A DNA stretch of 64,000 nt from Branchiostoma lanceolatum (taxonomy: Eukaryota; Chordata; Leptocardii; Amphioxiformes; Branchiostomatidae), in the NCBI RefSeq assembly GCF_035083965.1, contig NC_089723.1, forward strand, positions 34,041,193 through 34,105,192, written 5' to 3'. Positions 31,701-42,500 of this stretch are shown here, one piece after another (the first letter of the stretch is position 1; every line of letters starts with the position of its first letter). Below the pieces are notes generated by a model. It searched no databases, was not told the origin of the DNA, and saw only the letters and a program-made list of their open reading frames with translations. The position numbers and the translations under genes were made by a program.

Positions 31701-34700
31701 TAAAACATTGTACATCCATTGTTTAGGCCCCCTGTCTACAGTTGCATGACCCTTGGCTTTACTATTATAGGAATATGATGCATGATGCAAAAGTTTGATT
31801 TAATTTTTAAAAGACAACAAAACACACACAATGTATGATGTAAAAAAAATTGTTCTTTGTCTATGAAATTTGTCGAGCAATCCGTCAAATGTATGGCTGC
31901 TTATTGGTCGCTCAGCAGTTGGAGCCTCTAGCGGAAAGGCAGTGTTAAAATTTACATACACAAAGAGAAAAATGACCAAATTTTTTGGAAGGAAAATAAC
32001 CAACTCCTACCTTTTCAAACCTGTCATCGAGAAGAGTCAAGCCATCGTTTCTCCTCATGACGGAGGATGTGATGGAGTATTCAGTGAACCTGGATTTGGT
32101 GGTTCTGTAAGTCATCCCCTCACTGGACCCTTCCTCATCGGACTCCATCTCACACTCGTCAGATGGGTACTCCTTGTCCGAGTCCACTTCTTCCTCCTCG
32201 CCAGTCGGGGCAGCGGTTGCCATGGCGATGAAATCATCCTCAAGCGCATTGTCGGGATCATCGTAGTTGAAGTCTTCATCAAGTGCTGCAACAATGTCTG
32301 GGTCCCAGTCTAGCTGTGGGCCTACACGGGAGGGAAAAGTGTGATCAAATTAAGAATAAACTTCATGAAACACAAGCAATGCCTGATACAATTTCTGATA
32401 CAATGTCTGAAACATGTCAAAAAATGTTCTGACTAGTGCAAATTCTGCTTTACCCAAGTACCACTTTCAAGCAACAACAAAAATCATACTGTAAATCTAC
32501 TTTTGCTGGGATTCAATTTGAAGTAAGAGTGAAAAGAAGGTTTTCGTGGTGTGTTAAGTTTGTGATTAAATTTTTGAAACAACACTGCAGCATAAAAACG
32601 CATATCTATGCTATAGTATCTTTCGCTATGGATATTTCAAGATTTACACTACCTCAGGGCAAAGACAAACACCATCTTCGAGTTAATGTATCGTTCCTTA
32701 CCCACAAGAGGTGCAGCCTTGTTGAGCATGCCCACATCCTCTTCCTGCTCAGATGGGAAGACTGAGGCAGGAAGCTGTAGTTTGGGAGTCTCCTCAGGCT
32801 GGGGCTATATACAACGGTGCAGGGAAAATAATGGAGAAAAACCACCTGATGCATGAGTACATAAATTCTGGTGGTTTTCAAGCAAAGTACTGTTTGTACC
32901 CTTGTCATACAGCATGAAAATCAATGAAGTCTGTGAGCTCTAAATTACATTTTGGCATATGTGTTCTCTCGATCATTAGGTCATTTTTAGGGATTGGCTG
33001 ATGTTCGCAGGTCAATGAGCTCCATTAATTATTATAGGGTAGATTTTAAAGTGAAAAACGTGTGACCATCCGTCGATTTTAAAATCAGGTGACCTTCTGG
33101 CAATATGGCCGAATCTTGTTGCGTGAGTTATAAAGACAATAATGAAAGACTGCATAGAATGTAAAAAAAAGACTGATTGACTGACAGAAAGATAATCTAC
33201 CAAACTGTTACTGACCTCATCAGTGACCTCTGCCTTTTTTATTCTGACCCTTGACACGGTGGGTTCCAGGACGGCCTGCCCAGGTTCCTTCAGGTGCTGC
33301 AGGTAATCGTACTCGTCCTCGAAGTACACCCCGAACTTCCTCTGCTCCTCCCTCCTCTTCTCAGTACTGGCCGACACCTTTCATTGAAACAAAACAAAAC
33401 AACATTGGCAACCAATTCTGCACACTTTAAGACAGATTAGCGAAAGAGGCTCTGTCGGCGTCACTACACCGCCAGGAAAGGTTGTGTTAAGTGCCTTTCC
33501 CAAGGGCACAATGTCGGGGCATGGTGAGCGTCGAACCCTTGAATCATTGGTTATGAGTCCAATGCTCTAACTTTTGCGCCACACCGACACCACTTTGAAA
33601 GTTTGATTGAAACAAAGAACAAAAGTGTTATAAAAACAGTTGTGCTACTAGTAGGTGGTTCTGAAGGCTACAGCATGTGGGCTTTATCCTATTATTTGCC
33701 AATTACAGTAATATATATGTTGATGAAGGTTACTAGTAGACACCCAGGTATTAAGATATGCCAAATAACAATTACTCAAGCAACTGGATAAAATGTGGAA
33801 ATGGTCAGACATCAGCGGAAGTTGTACCAAGCAGCTGCATATCTAGACTGATCTATTTGATCCACTCACACCGGGAAGGATGTCTCCCCTTTTCGATAGG
33901 TGAGGTGTGTTCTTTAACGTTTCATGTAACTCATCTTCACACGAGTAAAGTGACCAAATTCATGTTAAGTTCCTTTCCCAAGGGTACAGCGTCAATGGAG
34001 CAAGTCAGGGGATTCGAACCAAGCACCTCTGGGTAATGGGCTAAACAACCCTGCCATTACGCCACCGCAACACCATTTGCGTCCTGTAATACAAAATGTC
34101 CCAGTCTTGCTCACCTGTTGTAAGACATGTTGAGGTTTGTCCTCATCTGCCAACAGAGGGTCTCTCTGACTCCGATGGACCAGGTGAAAGGTCACGGCGC
34201 TCTTGTTGTCGATGAACTTCTTCTTCTTCCTCGGCTGTGGAACATCAGGTATCGGGTCAGGGTCAACAACATCAACTACTAGCACAACTGAGAAATCTAC
34301 TGTACTGTAGAGTTTAAAGATGGGTGTGCCTGTATACTAGTACACATACATATTGTATCTATTTATACAAACATAATATACTCTTAAATGTATATACTCT
34401 ACTCTACTCTACTCTACTCTACTCTACTCTACTCTACTCTACTCTACTCTACTCTACTCTACTCTACTCTACTCTACTCTACTCTGTTCTACTGTACTGC
34501 ACTGTACTGTACTGTACTCTATTCTATAAGCTAGTTCGGAGTTGCTACTACGCATGTGCAGTGTCAAAGGTGAAGGCCCCCGACACGTGAACAAAACCCG
34601 TCGGGGCGTTGTTATGCAAATCTAGACAATGTCGAGACGAGCACTGTTTACAAGCCGGGGGCCTTCACCTCTGACACTGCACATGCGTAGTAGCAACTCC

Positions 34701-35029
34701 GAACTAGCTTATTCTACTCTAGAGGCTTGCCTCATCATTCAAATGTCAATACGAGCACATATAACACATTTGCTCATTTCTATTGTCCATCTAAACATTT
34801 AAGCTTTGTCGCTCGTCCGTAATTTCTATGCAATAACCACAGAGATTATATATTGCCCAAATCAATAAGTGCTTTATATCTCAGTGTGATCTGATAAAAA
34901 AGCACATGGTTATCAACCCCCCTCCCCACAAGGTCCAGAATAACGTTGAACTGTCATGATTTATCGGTGTTAATGCTATTATTGCTGCAAATGGAAACCT
35001 TGCGGATATAATGAACACATAGTTACCAT
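28761..35029 (-). CDS. LTV1: LTV1 ribosome biogenesis factor (10 coding exons, first one proposed)
   Basis: Exons: proposed 35027-35029, then 34115-34234, 33216-33377, 32702-32798, 32011-32321, 31517-31644, 30900-31051, 30202-30263, 29437-29667, 28761-28871. Phases join to about 458 residues (human 475). LTV1 is a 40S subunit assembly factor that acts in nuclear pre-40S maturation and export and is released before the subunit becomes active. Recognised segments: KFIDNK, FHLVHRSQRDPL, EEQRKFGVYFEDEYDYLQHL, LDWDPDIVAALDEDFNYDD, MRRNDGLTLLDDRFEK, WDCESILSTYSSIYNHP and NKLAFKEE near the C terminus. Acidic stretches around exons 5, 7 and 9 are typical. Exon 2 opens at an acceptor with PRKKKKFID; the ATG-only exon restores the expected M-P-x-K start. 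It is the only start I found that fits phase and donor, and it is inferred. The rest is certain. Confidence 0.93.
28925..29320. repeat. Repeat cluster in the last LTV1 intron
   Basis: Near 28931 stands one end of the GGCCATGTTGATTTGATCAT MITE, without its partner end. It is followed by the repeat shared with 9291-9600 (AACGACCTGTCACACTTAACC, CATCAATCCTGGGTTGATAA). Confidence 0.5.
29735..30010 (-). mobile_element. tRNA-derived SINE in an LTV1 intron (family 2)
   Basis: On the minus strand: GTTGTCCAGTGGTTAGCGG is box A-like and GAGTTCAATCC about 45 bases later is box B-like. The lack of a folded acceptor stem and the long tail argue against a functional tRNA. Confidence 0.55.
31726..31942. mobile_element. 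MITE of the GGCCCCCT family in an LTV1 intron
   Basis: The interior TTGTTCTTTGTCTATGAAAT, GACAACAAAACACACACAA and GGTCGCTCAGCAGTTG blocks recur in 38379-38618, 43063-43265 and 43988-44235. Confidence 0.6.
32489..32655. mobile_element. MITE of the TACTGTAAAT family in an LTV1 intron
   Basis: Starts TACTGTAAATCTACTTTTG and ends near TTTCAAGATTTACACT. The middle is diverged from other copies. Confidence 0.5.
33425..33600 (-). mobile_element. tRNA-derived SINE in an LTV1 intron (family 3)
   Basis: Minus strand: GTGTGGCGCAAAAGTTAGAGC is box A-like, GGGTTCGACGCTC box B-like, then CCCTTGGGAAAGGCACTTAAC, a conserved-looking central block. The copy at 33890-34075 shares that block. Confidence 0.65.
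33890..34075 (-). mobile_element. Second family-3 SINE in the same LTV1 intron
   Basis: Minus strand: GCGGTGGCGTAATGGCAGGG, then GGTTCGAATCCC, then ACCCTTGGGAAAGGAACTTA. Same order and strand as the copy at 33425-33600, with a different tRNA-like head. Confidence 0.65.
34395..34527. repeat. (TACTC)n pentanucleotide microsatellite
   Basis: About 18 near-perfect TACTC units, then TACTG variants. It lies in the proposed first intron of LTV1. Confidence 0.95.
34528..34710. mobile_element. MITE inserted at the edge of the TACTC satellite
   Basis: AAGCTAGTTCGGAGTTGC at the left and GCAACTCCGAACTAGCTT at the right; arms of about 58 bp pair almost perfectly (also TACTACGCATGTGCAGTGTC). TACTC-like sequence resumes just to the right (TTCTACTCTAG), suggesting insertion into the satellite. 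Confidence 0.8.
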
Positions 35030-35347
35030 TTTTTCTGCTTAAAAGATGCGGAGTACAGCAGAAATCACGTTTCTTGGAGCCTTGGTTACAAGTCAGTGCT
35101 CGTCTGCTACACCTGGGTTATACCAGTACTCTTAAGGGGTGACAATATTTTGAAAAAACTGTGTTTACTCTCATTGATACAAAAATTGATGAGATTCTTA
35201 CATAGATTTTAAACGTATTTGTTTATGAACTTGAAATGATTTTTTAGCGTCTTTTTGCTGTCTTTTTCTATCAATAATAAGACATATGTCCACGCGATCT
35301 CCAACGTCTTGAATGGACTAGCCTATGATGACCTTTGCCCCAGAAAC
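35030..35347. promoter_or_regulatory. Head-to-head LTV1/SLC17A9 promoter region
   Basis: This is the 318 bp between the proposed LTV1 start codon and the SLC17A9 start codon. It must hold both 5' UTRs and core promoters if the LTV1 first exon is right. It is AT-rich and not a CpG island; no clear TATA box was found. The SLC17A9 start sits in AACATGGCTGCC, which is YY1-like. Inference from gene arrangement. Confidence 0.5.
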
Positions 35348-36556
35348 ATGGCTGCCGCTGCGGGTGTGGATGGATTGTTGATTGACGTGGCCGGTGTACG
35401 ATCGCCTTCTGCCGTGAAGGAACAGGACCCGGGCAGCCAAAGATATTGGAAGAGGTAAGAACTTGTCTCCTGTACCAGTTTTGTCGGAAATCTTAGAACA
35501 TTCGCCGAAAAAAAAGTTGTCGAAGTTTGTTCAAACTTTGTCGTACTGTGCCCCCCTCCCCCATGGCTTTATTTCACTGGAAGTTCCAGTCGGTACGCTT
35601 CTTGCAGACAATTCTTGTAACCAACATAAATCTCACACAAAACGAGTACAGATATTTTCATTTCAATTTACTTCAAATTACATCAGCAGACACAAACGTT
35701 AGAAAAATAATATGTACACGAATAAGAATCATGTCACCTGTGTATAATTCTGATCATCATGCTTCTACTTTGTTATGTACTGTAGTTCCAGTTAAATATA
35801 AATTATAGCATAGTGTAGATATTAGACTTAACTCTATGGAATTGTTTGCCATGTATTGTATCCGTTACAAATAATTGTTGTGCAAAAATAAAATTGAAAC
35901 CTCATTGACTGATTGAGAGTACATCCACTTGAATCTGCATGGTTAGGAAATGTTTTCTTCTAAATAGTTATCAACTTGCTACTTTATGCAGTACAGAATT
36001 TTACACATCAAAGATTCACTTGGGAAATAAATAAAAGTATTTTAAGACATTTCCTCCAGCTAACCTGTTGATGCATTTTTTGTTAACAGAACTGAGAAAA
36101 GACAATGGGTGTTGGCATATTTCATCGGCAATGCAATCCTGTATGCCTCCCGTGCTGCCATGCCGGTCTGTGTACCTGCCATAGCTAAGGAGTTCAGCTG
36201 GGACAAAACAGTGTCTGTGAGTAAAGCACTTATCAAGTACCTGCATAATTTAGTTTTCTTGTTACTTTAACAGAACAGAGAAGAGACAATGGGTTTTGGC
36301 ATATTTCATCGGCAATGCAATCCTGTTTGCCTCGCGTGCTGCCATGCCGGTCTGTGTACCTGCCATAGCTAAGGAGTTCAGCTGGGACAAAACAGTGTCT
36401 GTGAGTAAAGCACTTTTCAAGTACTGAACCTGCATAGCTTTCCCACAGTCAATCAACCAACCAACCAACCAACCAACCAACCAACCAACCAACCAACCAA
36501 CCAACCAACCAACCAACCAACCAACCAACCAACCAACCAACCAACCAACCAACCAA

Positions 36557-36593
<37 letters not shown>

Positions 36594-39500
36594 AGAGATA
36601 AAAGTTTTGGCTCCTTTTGCCAGGATTGGTGTCATAGAAACAACACTATTGTTATGTACTTGATTTAATGTCTTTCCTATATCAATTAGATGATACAAGA
36701 TATTGACAGATCCTCTATATTGTTTTGAACAGGGCACTGTTCTGTCAGTGTTTTTCTGGGGCTATGCATCAACCCAGGTGTTGGGAGGATACCTTAGTGA
36801 CAGGTGAGTAATATAAACAACACACGTCCTGAGATTGTCTTGCTACTACATGTATGTTGGAGCATTTGTACTTCAATAACCGTCAGTAAAGTTTGATTGT
36901 AAAGTTTGCCCAAAAATTTCAAAACAGATCTAGAGACCATAAATGTTGGTACAAAACATGGTATCACAGCCAACAAGTCCTTTATTACTGAAGTCAAGAA
37001 GCGCAAAAAGTGACACTATAGTAGCCTACTAGTACTAGTTGTAGCACAACTACACCCAATGCTATGTTCAAACATCTCAGGAGAGGAATGAAGTTCCTTG
37101 TTTCTTTTTTTTTTCAAAATCAGGCAATCGTTGTACCAAACAGATGTGAAATGCTCTTCCCTTGTTTTTGACTTTGAGTTTATTTAGATCTACAATTACA
37201 TTGCAGCTACTCTTCCTGTGGTCCATTCAACAAACATGACTGGACAAAACTACATTGTACATGACAAGCAGGAACACAACAGAATATACATGTACATAAA
37301 TGATGAATGAGAAAAGGCTCCAAATATAATGTGAACAATATCTAATAACTTTACACTGACTAGTTTTAAACCATTCCAGGTGCTGGACATTCTGTACAAA
37401 AAGTGTTTTTTTCTGAGCATTTGTTCCACCTGTACTCCAGGTTTGGAGGTGAGGTGATCTCCATGATTGCTTGTATTGGCTGGTCCACGATCACCCTGCT
37501 GTACCCACAGCTCCTGTACCTCTTCAGCTCCCATGACACCTGCATCAGGTTTGTCATCCTGTGCAGAATCCTGCATGGCGCATGTCAAGGTGAGGCTGTG
37601 ATGTAATATGAATATAACTATAAAGTATAGTATATAGGCTTAAAGGAAACTAAAAGGTTCATATGGAAAACCTATTAGTAGTGTACTATGCTGCAGGGTA
37701 ACATCACTTGCGGGAACTTCCCTTTAATTTAGTTTTGTATGGGTATAAGGTGAACACATTTTGATATTCACAAATATCTAATAGCATTCCATTCTCCATT
37801 TTTGCACTCTGAGTAGCCTTTCATAGCCACAATTCATTTTGTCATAACTGTAATTCTCTGTAGCCAGGACACACTCTGTTTCTTGAAAAATAACACCAAT
37901 TAAGTTTTATTCAACTTCTGCTACAATGTACATGGTTATGGTGATTTCACTCTACCACAAATAATCCCAAAATAACACCTTTGGTACTTTTATCTAATAA
38001 CTCACAAACAGCGATCTCAAGTACTAATTTCTTTCAAGGCCTTAATTTATAACTAAATATCAGTATGGCAGCTTTGCCATTAGCATGTATATCATGAAAT
38101 TGTATTCAAGCTGCTTGTCATGAGCATGCTGATTGTTCAGAAATATTGACACGTACAAGAGAGTTGGAAACATTCAGTATGCTCTATCTATGTGTGAAAT
38201 GAAATACCAAATCTAAATCTTATATAAATTCCCTCCAGGTATGCACTATCCATCCTTTACTAGCCTTCTGGCTCACCGCATCAGAGAAACAGAGCGCGCC
38301 CTGGCATACAGTACAGTTAGTGCAGGCTCACTCTTTGGGTATGTACTCAGTCTGTTATAGTGGACTAGCAAGTTCATAGGGCCCCCTTTTCACCAGATGC
38401 CAATTGTTGAGCAACCGTACATTGACCGAAATTGGATTTGTGTAACCCTTGATTTCATAATTGGAATATGATGCAAGATTTGAAAGTGTGGTTTAAAATA
38501 CGAAAAGCAAAACATACAAAACACAAAGAATTTGCTCTTTGTTTATGAAATTTGTTGACTGTTCTGTCAAATCTTTGGTCGCTTTTTGGTTGCTCAGCCT
38601 GTAGTGGAGAGGGGGTGTAACTGCTATTAATTTCAAAGATGTCTTGCCTTCTCATGGCTGACTGTTAGGTGTGGCTTTTCCTGCTGAGTCCAGCCTTGTA
38701 GCCAGAAATGTGAAAACTGACAGAACAGCCACGTATAGTATCATGCATTCTGGAATCAAATTTGGGTGAGTGCCCAATTTGTTCTTATCATTCATTGATC
38801 AAATATCTTGAATGAATGCTCAATGATATCAAAATTTATCGGCATTGAAGGGTGACAACAATATTTACAAGTTCACAAGGAACCATCACCAATTGCTTGA
38901 TATGTATACAATATCATTACATTTTCACAGAATCACAGTATTATATGTTGAAAGAAATGTGAAGAATTATAAGTCTGTCCGTGAGGTTTAGATTACTGTG
39001 AATTCATTATATTTCGCAGGGACATAATATTGCAGTAAAAGGGATATTTTTTTGGCAATATTTGAAGTTCATGGTTGAAACATTTCTGTAGTACAGCAGT
39101 ATTACACCGGAAACACATATTTGTGGTGTCATGAATTCACAGTGGAGAGGTCACTACAAAAAAACACAACAAGAAGACCACCTCAATCATTTCAAGATTT
39201 ACAGTATACATGTATGATTCGGTTTTAAGGCTTTAAAATGTATTTTGCAAGATGTGTTACCTTCTCTCTTGTCTTTCTGTACAGGGCCCTCCTGATGGGG
39301 TGTTTTGGCTCCATAGTCCTGGTGCACTTGGGTTGGCACACTGTCTTCTACGTAACGGGGGTAGCCGGTCTCCTGTGGGCAGCCGTCATGAGAATATTCT
39401 TTGTGCGGAGGAAAAACATTGTGTCCATAAAAAGCCTGAACGGTTCAGATGTAGACGAGAAGAAGAGGCCACATTTGCCCTGGAGAATACTCTGTAGAAA

Positions 39501-42500
39501 AACTGCCTTTCTGTAAGTAGGAGTTCTTAGGCCTTGAAAAAATGTTGTTCTCCAGTCATCTGACTCACCAGAGCAAAAATCTACTAGTACTGACTTGCTT
39601 TTTTTGGAATTGTTGGCCGCTCACAAGGGACATAAAATTTTTGATCTGAGTAATGAAAACGTAGAATTGTTTCCCAACATGTTCACCTCTTTTGAGTTGA
39701 ACCCTAATTCTTTTGAACTGTAATCAGAAGCACAACATTGATTTTACTGTTTCAAATCAACTTAGGTAAACAATATTGTTTTTTTTTTCAGCTCTACAGT
39801 TTTTGCCCATGTATGTAACAACAACCTGTTCTTCATCATGTTCTCCTGGATGCCTACGTACTTCCATGAGACATACCCAGATCAGAAGGTGGGTTCTATG
39901 GTACATCTACATTGTACAAAGTCTTCGTCATATTCTATGATAGCTATGATAGCTTCTCATGCAGATGTGTGTAGGTGATGTGTTGAAGGATTTGCATCAT
40001 GTTAGCACCAATGACCATGCATGGTGACTTATTGTCATTGTATCAGTACATATACAGTAACAGCTTAATGTGTCAATGTTGTTATGTATAGATATAAGCT
40101 CTAGTAAAGAAGTGTACATGAGTTCCTGGCCATGGTATAACAATTTGTATTTTGTCATTTTAGTGTACATGACATTCAAAGTGGACTGTGAATTTTGACT
40201 TTCCTTGTCCTGGTTGAGTGATATCACATCAAAGTATTAAGTACATGACTTGTATAAATTTGATTCCAGGGTTGGATCTTTAATGTGGTGCCATGGTTGG
40301 TGTCCATGCCAGGCAGTGTGCTCTCAGGGTGGATAGCTGACTCCTTGATAAGAAAAGGTATACTAGTCTTGTAGTTTTTTGGCAATGGGCAAGGTCTGCA
40401 CTTTTTTCTTTAGTAAAAAGCAGTTAGTTAGGAGTGCTTACTTACTTAATTCAGAGTAATGGTAGCAAGTTAGTTTGTCTAGGTGAGATAATTACCCTTG
40501 AACTTGAGTTACCCTTGAAGTTAACCTTTCTCCACACAAGTATGTAGACTAATTTAGTAAGATAATTCGGTAGATTTTGTGTTTGGCATGAAGCTGATTA
40601 TAACCTTGCTTCCAATAAAAGACGTCTTATCTAAATCTAGCACCTCTGTTGAATTTGCATTGATTACTTTGGAATTTAGAGCAGTAAAAGCTGCAAAGAG
40701 CAAAGAAACGTCTTGTGGTATAAGGACTGTAGTTATGATGGCTTCATGCAGTTTTTATTCCATCTACAAGGTGGCGCTGGTAGTGCATTGTGACAAAAAA
40801 CATTAAGTTTTATGCATGTTGCATTGGTATATCACACAGTTTTACATCTTCCCTATCTTATTTCAGGAACAAATGTCACACTAACAAGAAAGATGATGGA
40901 GGTAGGTCAAGTTTATACTTCTAAGGTTGCTCGCCCTTCTCACAATGTGTTTAGTTATCCCCATTTGCCATTTCACTCACGTACACACACATAGACACAC
41001 ACACATCTATCCATACTCACACACACACATATCCTCCAACAAATCCTCCACCCCAGAACAAAGAGTTTTTCATCGTCATTTGTTTGTTAAGCACTTTGTA
41101 TCAAAGTGCTTGTGCCATCAATAACACTAAGATTCTCATATTTTATTTCAGTTGAAGTTTAGCGTCATTGGTCGCACAAGCACTTCTACATGTACATGCA
41201 TGAACATGAACACCACTCAGGAAAATTCAGTCATTTATTTTGTTATCATAATTATATAATAAGCATTTCCTCCCAGAAGTACACATGTATGACATCTAGA
41301 TCTGTGCTGTTTTCTTGTCCTGTAGATTGTAGGAATGGGAGATCCAGTCGTTTGTCTATTACTGATAGACTACACACCGACAGGGGCTAGCATTTTCTCC
41401 CAGAAGTTTACATTTATAAAATTTATGCTATTTCCTTGTCCCATAGATAGTAGGAATGGGAGGTCCAGTTGTTTGTTTACTACTGACAGACTACACCGAC
41501 AGCTTCGTTCTGGCCCTGATGGCCGTTTCCATGGGGATGTTCAGCCAGGCCTTCCACAACAGCGGCGTGCTCGTGGTACCTCAGGATATCGCTCCCTCGT
41601 TTGCAGGCGCTGTCTTTGGTAATTTGACATTGTTCAGATGTTGGGTGTGCAGATTAGGCTATAAAGTCAAATCTGCCCAACAAGGCCACTCAGGGTCACT
41701 GTAGACAGGAGCCTTTAATGCTCGTGTCAATGGGAAAAAGTATGAAAGGGACCACCAAAAGTGGTCTCATTAGCCAGGTGGTCTTTACATGTATGTGGAG
41801 GGGATAGTATACAATGTAGTTACTGGTGCAGTAGTAGTATCCAGTATGGCACAAGGATGGGCAGCAGTCATTTCAGTTTCATATCATGCTGCAGTTGCAA
41901 ATTGACTTTATGCAGTATTCAATCTGCAAGGTGACGCTGTTGGCGATCACTTGTACAATGTTTTTCTTTCGTTCTTCAGGTAGCTGACGTCTTGGATCAA
42001 TGGCAGTACTGCCATTCTGTGATTTTCTGTATGAATTACATTGTACTGTGACAGTCATTTTGTTATAAATCAGAACTCTTCTGAACGATATGATACGTCT
42101 ATAATGAGAACCAAGAAAATGGTTCAAAGTGACCTGCAATGTAGAAAAAAACAGTACTGGTATATATAGTAGCTTTAACTGTTTAATACTGTGTTTTTGA
42201 CTGTTTTTGTAATACTCTGTTTTTGCCTTGCAGGTGTCATGAACATGCTGGGTGCCATACCAGGTGAGAATCATGCCAGGTCTTCTACTTGTCTTGTCTT
42301 TGCCGAGGAAGATTTATGATTGGAGATGTCATAAACGGCTTTTGGGTACATGTTCAATGCATATTAACAGGGAACGCAATATAATTAGAGAATGAAACAA
42401 AGTGAAATGTAGTGGAGAATAAAAGAAATGAAAGAAATTGAGAAAAATGGAAATGGAGAAAGACTGTCATAGTAACCACTGTGACTGATGGAATATTCCA

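Noticed and set aside
36262..36564. Minus-strand frame of repeated WLVG
   Set aside because: Translation of the CCAA microsatellite; no gene-like sequence outside it.
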